DNA of 64,000 bases from JAHFUS01 sp035689115 (GCA_035689115.1 DASSMA010000014.1:5432-69431); one strand, 5' to 3'; positions 25,935 to 35,467 are shown, counted from the stretch's first letter. The notes: generated by a model not told the origin, from the sequence alone. Made by a program: numbers and translations.

Positions 25935-25948
25935 GGGCCGAATGACCC
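25935..25948. promoter_or_regulatory. DosR-box-like palindrome (exact match to window consensus)
   Basis: AGGGCCGAATGACCCT (25934-25949; core 25935-25948). It is 50 nt from the USP start and 22 nt from the DUF2461 start, in the only gap between these divergent genes. The same core occurs upstream of four further transcription units at 47.6-51.6 kb. The GGG-N-C-N4-G-N-CCC frame equals that of the mycobacterial DosR box. Confidence 0.65.
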
Positions 25949-25969
25949 TTCCCGCGCTACGGTCGAGCC

Positions 25970-26614
25970 ATGCCGTTCCGGGGATGGCCGGCCGAGGCCC
26001 TGGAGTTCTTCGACGGCCTCGAGGCCGACAACTCGAAGACCTTCTGGGAGGCCAACAAGGCCACGTACCAGCGCTGCGTGCGGGGCCCCACCGAGCAGCT
26101 GCTCGAAGAGCTGGCGCCGGAGTTCGGGCCCGGCAAGCTGTTCCGGCCGTACCGCGACGTGCGTTTCTCCAAGGACAAGTCGCCCTACAAGACCAACATC
26201 GCCGCCATGGTGGGGGAGACGGGCTACCTGAGCCTGTCGGCCGGCGGGCTGGAGGTCGGGTCCGGGATGTACCACATGGCGCCGGACCAGCTCGACCGCT
26301 ACCGCCGGGCGCTCGACGACGAGGGCACCGGCGGCGAGCTGGACGCGCTGGCCGCCGCCCTCGGGCGCCGCGGCATGGAGCTGATCGCCCACGACGCCCT
26401 GAAGACGGTGCCCCGCGGCTACGCCAAGGACCACCCCCGCGCCGACCTGCTGCGGCGCAAGGGGCTGGCTGCCATCCGCCACTTCGAGCCGGCGGCGTGG
26501 CTCGGTACGGCCAAGGCCAGGACCCGCGTGGCCGACACCCTGCGGGCCACCGCGCCCCTGCGGGCGTGGCTGGCCGCCAACGTGGGCCCCACCACCGCAC
26601 TCCCGAGTACATAG
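25970..26614 (+). CDS. DUF2461 domain protein
   Basis: 214 residues from the ATG at 25970. The family pattern is clear: EFFDGLEADNSKTFWEANKATYQ at the N-terminus, then YRDVRFSKDKSPYKTNIAA, SAGGLEVGSGMYHMAPDQL and LKTVPRGYAKDHPRADLLRRKGL. DUF2461 proteins are about this length and have no established activity. The last four codons (Leu-Pro-Ser-Thr) and the stop lie inside a perfect 22-bp inverted repeat shared with the end of the convergent recD gene. It may be co-regulated with the divergent USP gene. Confidence 0.85.
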   Translation: MPFRGWPAEALEFFDGLEADNSKTFWEANKATYQRCVRGPTEQLLEELAPEFGPGKLFRPYRDVRFSKDKSPYKTNIAAMVGETGYLSLSAGGLEVGSGMYHMAPDQLDRYRRALDDEGTGGELDALAAALGRRGMELIAHDALKTVPRGYAKDHPRADLLRRKGLAAIRHFEPAAWLGTAKARTRVADTLRATAPLRAWLAANVGPTTALPST

Positions 26615-26646
26615 GGTGCGGAAACCGCACCCTATGTACTCGGGAG
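26600..26646. repeat. Perfect 22-bp inverted repeat between convergent genes (palindromic element, copy 1)
   Basis: Arms at 26600-26621 and 26625-26646 with a 3-nt AAA loop, all 22 pairs matching. The core arm is CCGAGTACATAGGGTGCGG. It is AT-rich in its middle compared with the flanks and has no T-tract, so it can act as a two-way terminator but need not. A diverged copy lies at 57174-57214. Both flanking genes take their last codons and stop codon from the arms. Confidence 0.9.
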
Positions 26647-28626
26647 CGGGGGGGACCACAGGCGGCGGGCCAGGCCGGAGGCGCGTGCCACGGGGTGGGC
26701 CACGGCGGCGCGGATGCTGGACTCGGGGCCGGCGACGGTGAGGCGGCGGCGGGCCCGGGTGACGGCGGTGTAGAGCAGCTCGCGGGTGAGGATGGGGGAG
26801 CCGGGCTCGGGGAGGAGCACGGCCACCTCGTCGAACTGGCTGCCCTGGCTCTTGTGGACGGTCATGGCGTGCACCGTCTCGACCGCCTGGAGGCGGGCGG
26901 GGCTCACCTCGAACAGCTGGCCCCGCCGCTCGAACACGGCGGTGAGCCGGTCGCCGCGGGCCACCACCACGCCCGTGTCGCCGTTGAACAGGCGCAGGGC
27001 GTAGTCGTTCTCGGTGACCAGCAGCGGCTGGCCGGCGTACCAGCGCCCGCCGGGCGCGGCGCCGTAGGTGGGGTCGGCGTCGCGCAGCCACCGCTCGGCG
27101 ACGGCCGTCCACGTGTCGACGCCGTAGGGGCCCCGGCGGTGGGCGCACAGCACCCGCAGCCCGCCGAGGGCGTGGAGGGCGGCCCGGCCGTCGCCGGCCA
27201 GGGCGGCCGCCCGCAGGGCGGCGCCGGCGCCGACCACCGCCTGGCGCACCGGGGCCAGCGCGGCGCCGGTCTCGGCCACGTCGGCGTCGAGCCAGCGCAC
27301 CTCGTCGCCGCCGTCGGCCAGGACCGAAACGGCTCCGTCGGCGTCGGCCCGGTGGACGGCCTCGGCCAGGTGGGCCAGGCGCCCGCCGTAGCGGTGGACC
27401 CGCCGCAGCACCACGATCCCGTCGCCCACCACCACGCCGGGCGGGGCGTCGGCGGCCCGGACTTCGCCGCCGGCGGCCGCGGCCAGGGCGGCGCGCGCCG
27501 CCGGCCGCATGCGCAGGCCCGACGCCGCCGGTCCCACGACGTCGCCCAGGACGGCGCCCGCCTCCACCGACGCCAGCTGGCCGGGGTCGCCCACCAGCAC
27601 CAGCCGGGCGCTGGTGCCCACGGCGTCGACCAGGCTGGCCAGCATCGACAGCGACACCATCGAGGTCTCGTCGACCACCACCACGTCGTGGGGCAGGCGG
27701 TTGCCGCCGTGGTGGCGGAACCGGTTGGGCCCGCTGGGCCGCCAGCCGAGCAGGCGGTGGAGGGTGGAACCGTCGAGGGCCAGCAGGCGGGCCCGCGTGG
27801 CGTCGGCCACCGGCAGCCGGGCCGCCTGCTGGTGCACGGCCTCCTCCAGGCGGGCGGCCGCCTTGCCGGTGGGCGCGGCCAGCGCCATGCGGGGCGGGCG
27901 GGCGCCGGCCGCCGCCGCCTGCTCGTCGAGGAGGGCCAGCACGGCCGCCACGGTGGTGGTCTTGCCGGTGCCGGGGCCGCCGGCCACCACCGCCAGGCGG
28001 CGCAGCACGGCGGTGGCCGCCGCCAGCCGCTGGAGGTCGGGTCCCTCGCCGGCCGGCGGGAACAGGCGGTCGAGACCGCCGGCCAGCACCGCCGGGTCGA
28101 CGCCGGCCGCCTCGTCGGCTGCCCGGGCCAGCAGATCGGCGGCCACCCGCCGCTCCTGGCGCCAGTAGCGGTCGAGGTAGACCTGGGTGCCCTCCAGGCG
28201 CACCGGCCGGTGGTCGGGCCCGCCGGCGCCCGCCGCCACCACGGGGCTGGCCGCCACCCGCCCCGCCCACGTGTCCTGGTCGGGCCAGGGCAGGGCCTGG
28301 AGGTCGACCGGGGCGGCGGCCTCGGTGGTGACCGACCGGCGGGCGGTGGCCAGGTCGGCGCACACGTGGCCCAGCCGGGGGGCCCGGACGGCCAGGGCCA
28401 CCGCCAGCGCCACCGCCTCGTCGCCGTCGCCGGCCAGGGCGGCCAGGCGGGTGGCCACGTGGACGTCGGCGGCCGCCAGCACGCCGGCCTCGTTGAACGC
28501 CCGCAGGACGCCGTGGGCCCGCCGGGCCACCCGGGCGCCGAAGCGGTCGCCCTCCGCCGCACTCGTGTCGCCGGAACGGTGCGCCGGCCGTGTCGTTCCG
28601 GCGACATGAGTGGGGGGGAGGGTCAC
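26632..28626 (-). CDS. recD: Exonuclease V (RecBCD) alpha subunit, RecD helicase
   Basis: 664 residues. The GTG at 28626 overlaps the recB stop (GTGA), so recB and recD are coupled. Walker A AGGPGTGKTTTVAAVLA (near 195), LAAPTGKAAARL, DVVVVDETSMVSLSML, LVLVGDPGQLASVEAG and the C-terminal HAMTVHKSQGSQFDEVAVLLPE and LYTAVTRARRRL are all superfamily-1B helicase motifs. RecD is the fast 5'-3' motor in the RecBCD helicase-nuclease. The first codons are encoded by a long imperfect palindrome (28561-28611), so residues of about 5-22 look like an insertion relative to a normal N-terminus. The last codons lie in the palindrome at 26600-26646. Confidence 0.92.
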   Translation of the reverse strand: MTLPPTHVAGTTRPAHRSGDTSAAEGDRFGARVARRAHGVLRAFNEAGVLAAADVHVATRLAALAGDGDEAVALAVALAVRAPRLGHVCADLATARRSVTTEAAAPVDLQALPWPDQDTWAGRVAASPVVAAGAGGPDHRPVRLEGTQVYLDRYWRQERRVAADLLARAADEAAGVDPAVLAGGLDRLFPPAGEGPDLQRLAAATAVLRRLAVVAGGPGTGKTTTVAAVLALLDEQAAAAGARPPRMALAAPTGKAAARLEEAVHQQAARLPVADATRARLLALDGSTLHRLLGWRPSGPNRFRHHGGNRLPHDVVVVDETSMVSLSMLASLVDAVGTSARLVLVGDPGQLASVEAGAVLGDVVGPAASGLRMRPAARAALAAAAGGEVRAADAPPGVVVGDGIVVLRRVHRYGGRLAHLAEAVHRADADGAVSVLADGGDEVRWLDADVAETGAALAPVRQAVVGAGAALRAAALAGDGRAALHALGGLRVLCAHRRGPYGVDTWTAVAERWLRDADPTYGAAPGGRWYAGQPLLVTENDYALRLFNGDTGVVVARGDRLTAVFERRGQLFEVSPARLQAVETVHAMTVHKSQGSQFDEVAVLLPEPGSPILTRELLYTAVTRARRRLTVAGPESSIRAAVAHPVARASGLARRLWSPPLPST
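28561..28611. repeat. Inverted repeat inside the 5' end of recD
   Basis: Arms ACTCGTGTCGCCGGAACG (28561-28578) and its near complement (28594-28611), matching at 17 of 18 positions around a GC-rich 15-nt loop. It is in the coding strand of recD, from 16 to 66 nt behind the start. The hairpin could lower RecD translation, or it may be an inserted palindromic element that stayed in frame. Confidence 0.75.
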
Positions 28627-31600
28627 CGGGCCGCCCCAGCGGCGACGTGATCGGGGATGCCGGCGTCGAGCAGGTCGCTGAGGGCGGGCACCAGGCCGGC
28701 GGGCGGGGACCAGGAGAACACGCCGCAGGGGTGGCCGTCGACGACGGGGACGGCGGGGCCGGTCATGCCCCGGAGGAACAGGTAGAGCACGCCACCCAGG
28801 TGGCGGTCGGGGTCGTACCCGGGCAGGCGCCACCGAAGGTAGCGGTGCAGGGCCACCGAGTAGAGCAGAGCCTGGAGCGGGTAGTGGGCGTCGTACATGG
28901 CGGCGGCCAGGGCGGCCGGGCGGTAGTGCCAGGCGGTGAGCGGGGTGCCGGCGGGGGCCAGGCGGTTGGTCTTGTGGTCGACCACCACGAATCGGGGCCC
29001 GGGGAGGCGCAGGACCAGGTCGATGCTGCCCACCAGGTAGCCGCGCAGCTCGCCGCCCAGGGCGGGGTCGGCCAGGCGGGCGGGGTAGGCGGCCAGGGGG
29101 TCGCCGGCCGGGAGCCGGTGGCGCAGCAGCCCGGCGATGGCGTCGAGGTGGAGCGTGGCGGGGGCGGGCGCGTCGCCGCCCACGAGCGGTAGCTCGAAGC
29201 CCAGCTCGTCGAGGCGGTGGGCCCGCTCCACCTGGCGCAGGGCGGCGCCGCCGGCCAGCGGGCCGAGCGGCGTCTCCAGGGCGGCCCGCAGCCCGGCGGC
29301 CACGGCGACCGGGTCGCCCACGTCGACCCCCCGCCAGCGGACCTCCTCGGCCACGGCGGCGCCCAGCGCGGTGTCGAGGTCGGCGGCGGCGAAGTCGGCG
29401 GCCTCGAGCACGGCGTGGACAAGGGTGCCCACCTCGGGCCCCGCCGGCATTCCTGCCAGCGGGGACGGCACCGCCCGCAGCGCCTCGTCGCCGGGGTCGA
29501 GTGCCGGCATCGGCGCCGCCGCCTCGCCGTCGGGCTCGTCGGCCACGCCACCCTCCTCCGGTTCGCTGGCCACCCGGGCGTCGTGGGCGCCGGACGTGAT
29601 GCCCGTGTACGACGTGCGCCGCCAGGCGGCGTCGAGCGGCCTGTCGAACGACCGCACCGCGAGCGACGCGGCGGAGACCCGCTGGGGCGCAAGCACGTTG
29701 CCGTCGGGCCCGGTGACCCGCTCGACCGACACCCGCCCCGGCGCGGCGGCCGCCAGCGCCTCGAACCGGGCCACGACCTCGGAGTCGGACGGCACCACAG
29801 GCGCCTCGTCGTCGACGTTGCCGTCGGCGTCGCGGCTGAACAGGAGCCGGCACAGCGGCGAGGCCTTGGTGTTCCAGCCGGCCGCCCACCACACCACCGC
29901 CTGGTGCCGGGCGCGCGTGAGGGCCACGTAGGCCAGCCGCAGGTCCTCGCCCCGCTGCTCGTGGATCCACTGGCGCCGGGCGTCGAAGAAGCCGTGCCCG
30001 CCTCCCATGCCGACGTGGAGGGTGGCGCGGTCGCCGGCCGCGGGGTCGTGGTAGAGCGCCGGCGCCCGCCGGGCGTCGGGGATCCACCCGGGCTCCCACA
30101 GGTAGGGGCAGTACACGACGGGGAATTCCAGACCCTTGCTGCGGTGGATGGTGAGGATCTGCACCGCCTCGGCGTCGGACTCCAGGCGCCGGCTGCGCTC
30201 CTCGCTGGAGGTGTCCTCGCCGGCCTCGGCGATGCGCTGGCGGAGCCAGGCGGTGAGGGCCGTGGCGCCCAGGCCCTCGGACACCGCCTCGGCGTGCAGC
30301 AACTGCCCCACGTGGCGCAAGTCGGTGAGGAGGCGCTCGCCGTCGTCCTGGGCCAGCAGCCGGGCCGGCAGGTCGGAGGTGTGGGTGACCGTCTCCAGCA
30401 GGGCCGCCACCCCCCGCCGGCGGAGGATGGCCGCCCAGGCCTGGAGGCGGCCGTGGAGCTGCTCCAGGTCGTCCTCGCCGGCGCCCGCCAGCTTCTCGAC
30501 GCTCCAGCCGAGGAACGGCGTGAGGGCGGCGGCGCGGGCCCGGGACGGCGACGCCGGCCGCTCCAGCGCTTCCAGGAGCATGAGCCAGCGCCGGGCGACG
30601 GGCGTGTCGAGCACGCTGCCGGCGCCGTTGATGACGGCGGGGATGCGGACCGCCTCGAGGGCGTCGCGGACCATGGCGGCGTGGTGGTGGGTGCGCACCA
30701 GCACCGCCACGTGGCCGGGGCGCAGCGGGTGGGCGCCTTCGAGCGTGGTGCCCGACGACAGGAGCCGCACCAGGTCGGCGGCCACGTCGGCGGCGACCGC
30801 CCGCCGGGCGTCGTTGAGCTCCACGAAGCCGTCCTTGCTGCGCAGGGCGGCCAGCCCGTCGGCCCGGTGCAGGATCCGGGCCCGCAGGGGCGCCGGGCTC
30901 GGCGCCCCGAGCAGGCGGGCGTGCTGGTGGTCGCCGGACGCCTCCACCCGGGCGTAGGCGATGTCGGGGTGGCCCAGCCGGGCACCGCCGAAGAGGGCGT
31001 CGTAGGCGTCGACCAGGCCCTGGTCGCTGCGCCAGTTCACCGACAGCGTGGCCCGCCGGCCGGCGGCCCGGGCGGCGTCGAGGTAGGCGTAGACGTCGGC
31101 CCCGCGGAAGGCGTAGATGGCCTGCTTGGGGTCGCCGATGAGCACCAGCGTGCTGCCCCCCTGACCGAAGGCCCGCCGCAGGATGTCCCACTGCGTGGGG
31201 TCGGTGTCCTGGAACTCGTCGACCAGGGTGACCTGGTAGCGGTCCCGCAGGCGCCGGCACGCCGCCTCGCCCCGCGCGGAGGGATCGGCCAGCGTGCCGG
31301 CCAGGCGGGTGAGCAGGTCGTCGTAGGTGATGACCCGGGCCGCCCGCTTGCGTTTCTCGACCTCCTTGCGCACGGCGTTGGCCAGCCGCACCCGCATGGC
31401 CCAGGCGGTGGAGGGGTCGGCGGCCGCCGGCTGCACCGCCGCCGACGGGTGGGCGACAGCTGCCTTGGCGATCACCAGCGCCTCGGCCCGCGTGAACGGC
31501 GCGTCGCCGGCCACGAAGAAGCGGCGCACGTAGAGGTCGTCGACGACCTGCTCCACCAGCTCGGAGAGGTCCTCGGCGAAGGTGACGTCGCGTTCCACGT

Positions 31601-32027
31601 CGCCCGCCGTGCCGAGGCCCGCCAGCACCTGCTGGCAGAAGCCGTGGGTGGTGTCGATGGTGGCGGCGTCGAAGTCGGCGACGGCGTCGGCCAGCCGGCG
31701 GCGGCGCAGCTCCAGCTCCTCCGGGGTGCCGCGGGCGAGGAACCGGGTGACGTCGTCGGCACCGGCCGGGGCGGCGCCGGCGAGGGCCCCGGCGAGGGCC
31801 TGCTCGGTGTGCACCAGGCGGCTGCGCACCCGCTCGCGCAGCTCGCCGGTGGCCATGCGGGTGAACGTGACCAGCATGAGCCGCTCGAGGGGCACGGCGC
31901 CCTCGGCCACGTAGCGCGTGGCCAGGCCGGCGATGGTGAAGGTCTTTCCCGTGCCGGCGCTGGCCTCGAGCACCGTGATGCCGGTGGGCAGCTCCCCGCA
32001 GGGGTCGAACTTCTCGAGCCCGTTCAC
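28623..32027 (-). CDS. recB: Exonuclease V (RecBCD) beta subunit, RecB helicase-nuclease
   Basis: 1134 residues from the GTG at 32027, which overlaps the recC stop (GTGA). N-terminal SF1A helicase: LEASAGTGKTFTIAGL, MLVTFTRMATGELRERVRSRL, YQVTLVDEFQDTDPTQWDIL, LIGDPKQAIYAFRGAD, and the later ILTIHRSKGLEFPVVYCPYLW and LRLAYVALTRARHQAV. The C-terminal nuclease domain is intact, with GTLVHAVLEAADF (His), IDLVLRLPGPRFVVVDHKTNR (Asp and D-x-K) and YPLQALLYSVALHRYLR. RecB drives 3'-5' unwinding and does all cutting in RecBCD, processing double-strand breaks. Confidence 0.95.
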   Translation of the reverse strand: MNGLEKFDPCGELPTGITVLEASAGTGKTFTIAGLATRYVAEGAVPLERLMLVTFTRMATGELRERVRSRLVHTEQALAGALAGAAPAGADDVTRFLARGTPEELELRRRRLADAVADFDAATIDTTHGFCQQVLAGLGTAGDVERDVTFAEDLSELVEQVVDDLYVRRFFVAGDAPFTRAEALVIAKAAVAHPSAAVQPAAADPSTAWAMRVRLANAVRKEVEKRKRAARVITYDDLLTRLAGTLADPSARGEAACRRLRDRYQVTLVDEFQDTDPTQWDILRRAFGQGGSTLVLIGDPKQAIYAFRGADVYAYLDAARAAGRRATLSVNWRSDQGLVDAYDALFGGARLGHPDIAYARVEASGDHQHARLLGAPSPAPLRARILHRADGLAALRSKDGFVELNDARRAVAADVAADLVRLLSSGTTLEGAHPLRPGHVAVLVRTHHHAAMVRDALEAVRIPAVINGAGSVLDTPVARRWLMLLEALERPASPSRARAAALTPFLGWSVEKLAGAGEDDLEQLHGRLQAWAAILRRRGVAALLETVTHTSDLPARLLAQDDGERLLTDLRHVGQLLHAEAVSEGLGATALTAWLRQRIAEAGEDTSSEERSRRLESDAEAVQILTIHRSKGLEFPVVYCPYLWEPGWIPDARRAPALYHDPAAGDRATLHVGMGGGHGFFDARRQWIHEQRGEDLRLAYVALTRARHQAVVWWAAGWNTKASPLCRLLFSRDADGNVDDEAPVVPSDSEVVARFEALAAAAPGRVSVERVTGPDGNVLAPQRVSAASLAVRSFDRPLDAAWRRTSYTGITSGAHDARVASEPEEGGVADEPDGEAAAPMPALDPGDEALRAVPSPLAGMPAGPEVGTLVHAVLEAADFAAADLDTALGAAVAEEVRWRGVDVGDPVAVAAGLRAALETPLGPLAGGAALRQVERAHRLDELGFELPLVGGDAPAPATLHLDAIAGLLRHRLPAGDPLAAYPARLADPALGGELRGYLVGSIDLVLRLPGPRFVVVDHKTNRLAPAGTPLTAWHYRPAALAAAMYDAHYPLQALLYSVALHRYLRWRLPGYDPDRHLGGVLYLFLRGMTGPAVPVVDGHPCGVFSWSPPAGLVPALSDLLDAGIPDHVAAGAAR

Positions 32028-35000
32028 GACAGCACCTCGGCGGCCAGCAGCGGGTCCCAGAGCCGGCGGGCCCAGCGCCCGAAGCGGCTGTCCTCGTCGG
32101 GTGCCCAGCCCGGGCCGCGCTCGGTGGGCCCCGGGGGGGCGTCGAGGAGGCGGTCGAACGCCTGCGGGCCACCGAGGGCGAGGAGGTGCTCCTGCTCGTC
32201 GCCCTCGGCGGTGAAGTCGTCGCGGTCGCTCGTCCACTTGGCGAGGGCCTTCTTCCTGGGGTCCTCGCCCGACCGGCGGGCGGCGGCCCAGGCGGCCGAC
32301 GTGTTGCAGTAGAGGGGAGGGGGCTCGCGCAGGCCGCGGGCGTGCAGGTCGAGCAGGATGCTCAGCTGGGCGAGGGCGGTGTCCCGGCGGGACGGAGCGC
32401 CGGCGCCGAGGGGGGCGATGCGGGCCACCGCCACCTTTCGGCCCTCTCCCCGGCCGACGGTGACGGCCTCGAACGGCCGGGCCGGGAAGGCCGCCGTGAC
32501 GGCCAGCAGCCGGACCCACGCGGCCAGCCGGTGCTTGGCCGCCAGCCGGGAGAAGAACACGCTGCGCACCGTGTGGCCGAACACGCCGGGGACGGTGCCG
32601 ACCAGCGTGCGACCGCCGCCCAGCTCGACGGCCACCTCCACCGAGGCCCCCTCGCCGGTGGTGACCGGTGCCGCCAGGAGGATGTTCTCCACGTCGGCGG
32701 CCACGGCGTCGAGGAAGGGGCCGGCCAGCGCTCCGGGCGGCAGGGCGCCGCGGGCCAGTTCGGCGGCCCGGCAGGCGTCGGCCGAGCCGCCGGCCAGGCG
32801 GGCCTCGAGGAGCCGCTGGCCCACCGCCCAGCGCTCGAGGGGGCCGGGCTCGACGGGCAGGTCGTCGGCCGGCTCGTCCTCGTCGCCGATCACGAAGATG
32901 CCGAGCCGCTGGCGCAGGAACGCCCGCGCCGGGTGCTGCACGAACCGCACCAGGTCGTCGAGGGCCACGACGTCGGCCCCCGCCGGCGGGAGCGGCCCGG
33001 CCAGGAAGGGCGGGGCCGGCACCCGCTCGCCGGCCGACGCCAGCGCGCCTGCCAGGGCCACGGCGTCGAAGCTCCACGGGCCGTGGGGCGCCAGCGCGCC
33101 GGGGGCGAAGTTGCGGACGTCGAAGGGCTGGAGGGGGTGCTCGGTGACCACCGCCCGGCGGGCCGGCCCGCCGCCGGCGCACACCGCGGTGCGGTCCACG
33201 ACGTCGAGCAGCTCGCCCACGGGGACCGCCGGCGGGCGCAGGGCGTTGGTGCGCTCGTCGCGCCCGCTGTAGGTGAGCACCAGGTGGTCGGTGGCCGCCA
33301 GCAGCGCGTCGAGCAGCAGCTGGCGGTCCTCGCCGCGCGGGTCGCGGTCGCCCACCCACGGATCCCGCTGCACCAGGTCGTCGCCGTCGACCCGGGACCG
33401 GCGGGGGAACACGCCGTCGTCGAGGCCGAGCAGGCACACGACCCGGTGGGGCACCGAACGCATGGGCACGAGCGTGCACATGGTGAGGTGGCCGGTGCGG
33501 AAGTTGGCCCGGGTGGGACGCCCGCGCAGCCGGTCGGCGAGCAGCGCCTCGACCTCGGCCAGCACCAGCGGCTCGGCGCTGGGGCCGGCCTCGGTGACCA
33601 CGTCGTCGAGGATCGCCTGGAGCTGGGCCCGCTGCCAGGCGTCGGCCCCCGACGTGGCGGCCAGCTCCTCGGCGGCCGAGCCGAGGGCGGCGGCCCACTG
33701 GCCCACGGGCATGGGCCCGGCCAGCCGGCGGACGGCGACGTGGAGCCGGTCGACCAGCTCGGCCAGCCGCCCGGCCAGGTCGATGTCGCCGCTGTCGACG
33801 TCGCCGACCGGGAGCACCCCGCCGACCAGCCGCTGGCCCTCCTCGTCCATGGCCACGCCGAGCAGGAGGCGGTCGAGCCCGGCCCGCCAGGTGTTGGCCT
33901 CCACCCCCCCCAGCCCCCAGGCGGCCCGGTGGGCGCCGTCGAGGCCCCAGCGCACGCCGGCGGCGGCGATCCAGTCGTCGACCCGGGCCAGGTCGTCGTC
34001 GTCGAGGTCGAAGCGCCGGCGCACCGGCTCCCGGCTGGCCAGGTCGATCACCTGCGAGGCGGTGACCCGGGCGGCGGCGAGCCGCAGCAGCTCGGCGACC
34101 ACGCCGAGGACCGGGTTGGTCTGGCGCAGCGAGCGGTCGGCCAGGCGGACGCGGAGGTCGGGCGGCCCGGCGTCGCCCTCGTCGTCGCGCTCGCCCAGGC
34201 CGAAGGTGGCGTGGATGAGCGGTGCGAAGGACTCGATGTCGGGGCACATCACCACCACGTCGCGAGGCTCGAGCGTGGGATCGTCGGCCAGCAGCCGCAG
34301 GATGGTGTCGCGCACCACCTCGACCTGGCGGGCCCGGCCGTGGCACGAGTGGACCTGAAGGCTGCGGTCGCCCGGCTCGAGCACGAATCGCTCTGTGTCG
34401 GAGCCCGGGCCGGGCGGCGCCCGGTCGGCCCGCACGTCGGCCTGGAGGCGGCCCAGCAGCGTGGTGGGCTCGGCGTCGAGCGGATGGTGCTCCTCGGCGA
34501 AGCCGTCGCCGGCCGTGAGCACCAGCTGCATCTCCCGGGCGTCGCGGCCCCAGGTGCGGAGGAGGGGATGGGCGGGCAGGGCGGCGGTGGCGTCGGCCGA
34601 CCGCCGGACCACGCCGGCGGCCCGCTGGGGGTGGGCGGCCACCTCCTTCCACAGCGCCGGCGAGGGGTGCAGGAGGAACAGGTGGATCTGCCGGCCGGCG
34701 GCCAGCGCCCGCAGCACGTCGAGGTAGCTGGCGGGCAGGCGGGTGAGCCCGAAGAGGGCGAGGCGGGCCGGGAGGGCGGCGACAGAGGGCTCGTCGCGGA
34801 GGCGGGCGCACGCCCCTTCCAGGCGCTCGGCCGGGCTCGGTGTGCCGATGGAAATGCGCAGCTTGCGCCACAGCGCCGCCTGCCAGGCCAGGTCGGGCGG
34901 GAGATGGCCGTCGTCGCCGGCCATCCACGCCCGCACCATGGCCGGCCGGTGGACGCCGTAGTTGTCGAACAGGTCGGCCACGTGGCGCACCACCGAGAGC

Positions 35001-35410
35001 CGCCGGCCCCTGCGGTCGTCGCCGGCCTCCGCCCCGCCCCGGCCCAGGTGGGCGGCGAGGGGGGCCAGCCACGGCTCGTCGAGCGACGCTTCCACGACGT
35101 CGAGCAGGGGCCAGGCCGAGCGCTCGGGGGCCCACGGGTCGTGCTCGGGGTCGGTGCCGGCCGCCCTGGCCACCGCCTGGCCCACCAGCTTGCCCGGGAA
35201 GGGGAATTCGACGTTGGCGCACACACCGTCGCCCCCGCCTGCCGACGCTCCCAGCCGGCCGGCCAGCCGCTGCGACAGCCACCGCTCCACCCCGCGCGTG
35301 GGCACGGCGACGACCTCGGCGGCGAAGGCGTCGGGGAGGGGGTCGACGAGGACCCCCCCCAGCGCCTCGGCCAGCCGGTCGGCCCGCTCGGCACGGTGGA
35401 TGTGCAGCAC
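32024..35410 (-). CDS. recC: Exonuclease V (RecBCD) gamma subunit, RecC
   Basis: About 1128 residues from the GTG at 35410; a TTG at 35416 is an alternative start, and neither has a strong ribosome-binding site. It begins LHIHRAERADRLAEALGGVL and has PTRGVERWLSQRLAGRLG, FEFPFPGKLV, the family's RDVVVMCPDIESFAPLIHATFG and HLTMCTLVPMRSVPHRVVCLLGLDDGVFPRR, all strong RecC signatures. RecC scans DNA for Chi and splits the strands. First gene of a recC-recB-recD operon with 4-nt overlaps. The promoter must lie in the 57-nt gap facing lgt. Confidence 0.93.
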   Translation of the reverse strand: MLHIHRAERADRLAEALGGVLVDPLPDAFAAEVVAVPTRGVERWLSQRLAGRLGASAGGGDGVCANVEFPFPGKLVGQAVARAAGTDPEHDPWAPERSAWPLLDVVEASLDEPWLAPLAAHLGRGGAEAGDDRRGRRLSVVRHVADLFDNYGVHRPAMVRAWMAGDDGHLPPDLAWQAALWRKLRISIGTPSPAERLEGACARLRDEPSVAALPARLALFGLTRLPASYLDVLRALAAGRQIHLFLLHPSPALWKEVAAHPQRAAGVVRRSADATAALPAHPLLRTWGRDAREMQLVLTAGDGFAEEHHPLDAEPTTLLGRLQADVRADRAPPGPGSDTERFVLEPGDRSLQVHSCHGRARQVEVVRDTILRLLADDPTLEPRDVVVMCPDIESFAPLIHATFGLGERDDEGDAGPPDLRVRLADRSLRQTNPVLGVVAELLRLAAARVTASQVIDLASREPVRRRFDLDDDDLARVDDWIAAAGVRWGLDGAHRAAWGLGGVEANTWRAGLDRLLLGVAMDEEGQRLVGGVLPVGDVDSGDIDLAGRLAELVDRLHVAVRRLAGPMPVGQWAAALGSAAEELAATSGADAWQRAQLQAILDDVVTEAGPSAEPLVLAEVEALLADRLRGRPTRANFRTGHLTMCTLVPMRSVPHRVVCLLGLDDGVFPRRSRVDGDDLVQRDPWVGDRDPRGEDRQLLLDALLAATDHLVLTYSGRDERTNALRPPAVPVGELLDVVDRTAVCAGGGPARRAVVTEHPLQPFDVRNFAPGALAPHGPWSFDAVALAGALASAGERVPAPPFLAGPLPPAGADVVALDDLVRFVQHPARAFLRQRLGIFVIGDEDEPADDLPVEPGPLERWAVGQRLLEARLAGGSADACRAAELARGALPPGALAGPFLDAVAADVENILLAAPVTTGEGASVEVAVELGGGRTLVGTVPGVFGHTVRSVFFSRLAAKHRLAAWVRLLAVTAAFPARPFEAVTVGRGEGRKVAVARIAPLGAGAPSRRDTALAQLSILLDLHARGLREPPPLYCNTSAAWAAARRSGEDPRKKALAKWTSDRDDFTAEGDEQEHLLALGGPQAFDRLLDAPPGPTERGPGWAPDEDSRFGRWARRLWDPLLAAEVLS

Positions 35411-35467
35411 GCCCAACAGTGTTGCCGGAGGGTGTGACAGCCGGCGGCGACCCTACCGTGTGCGCCG

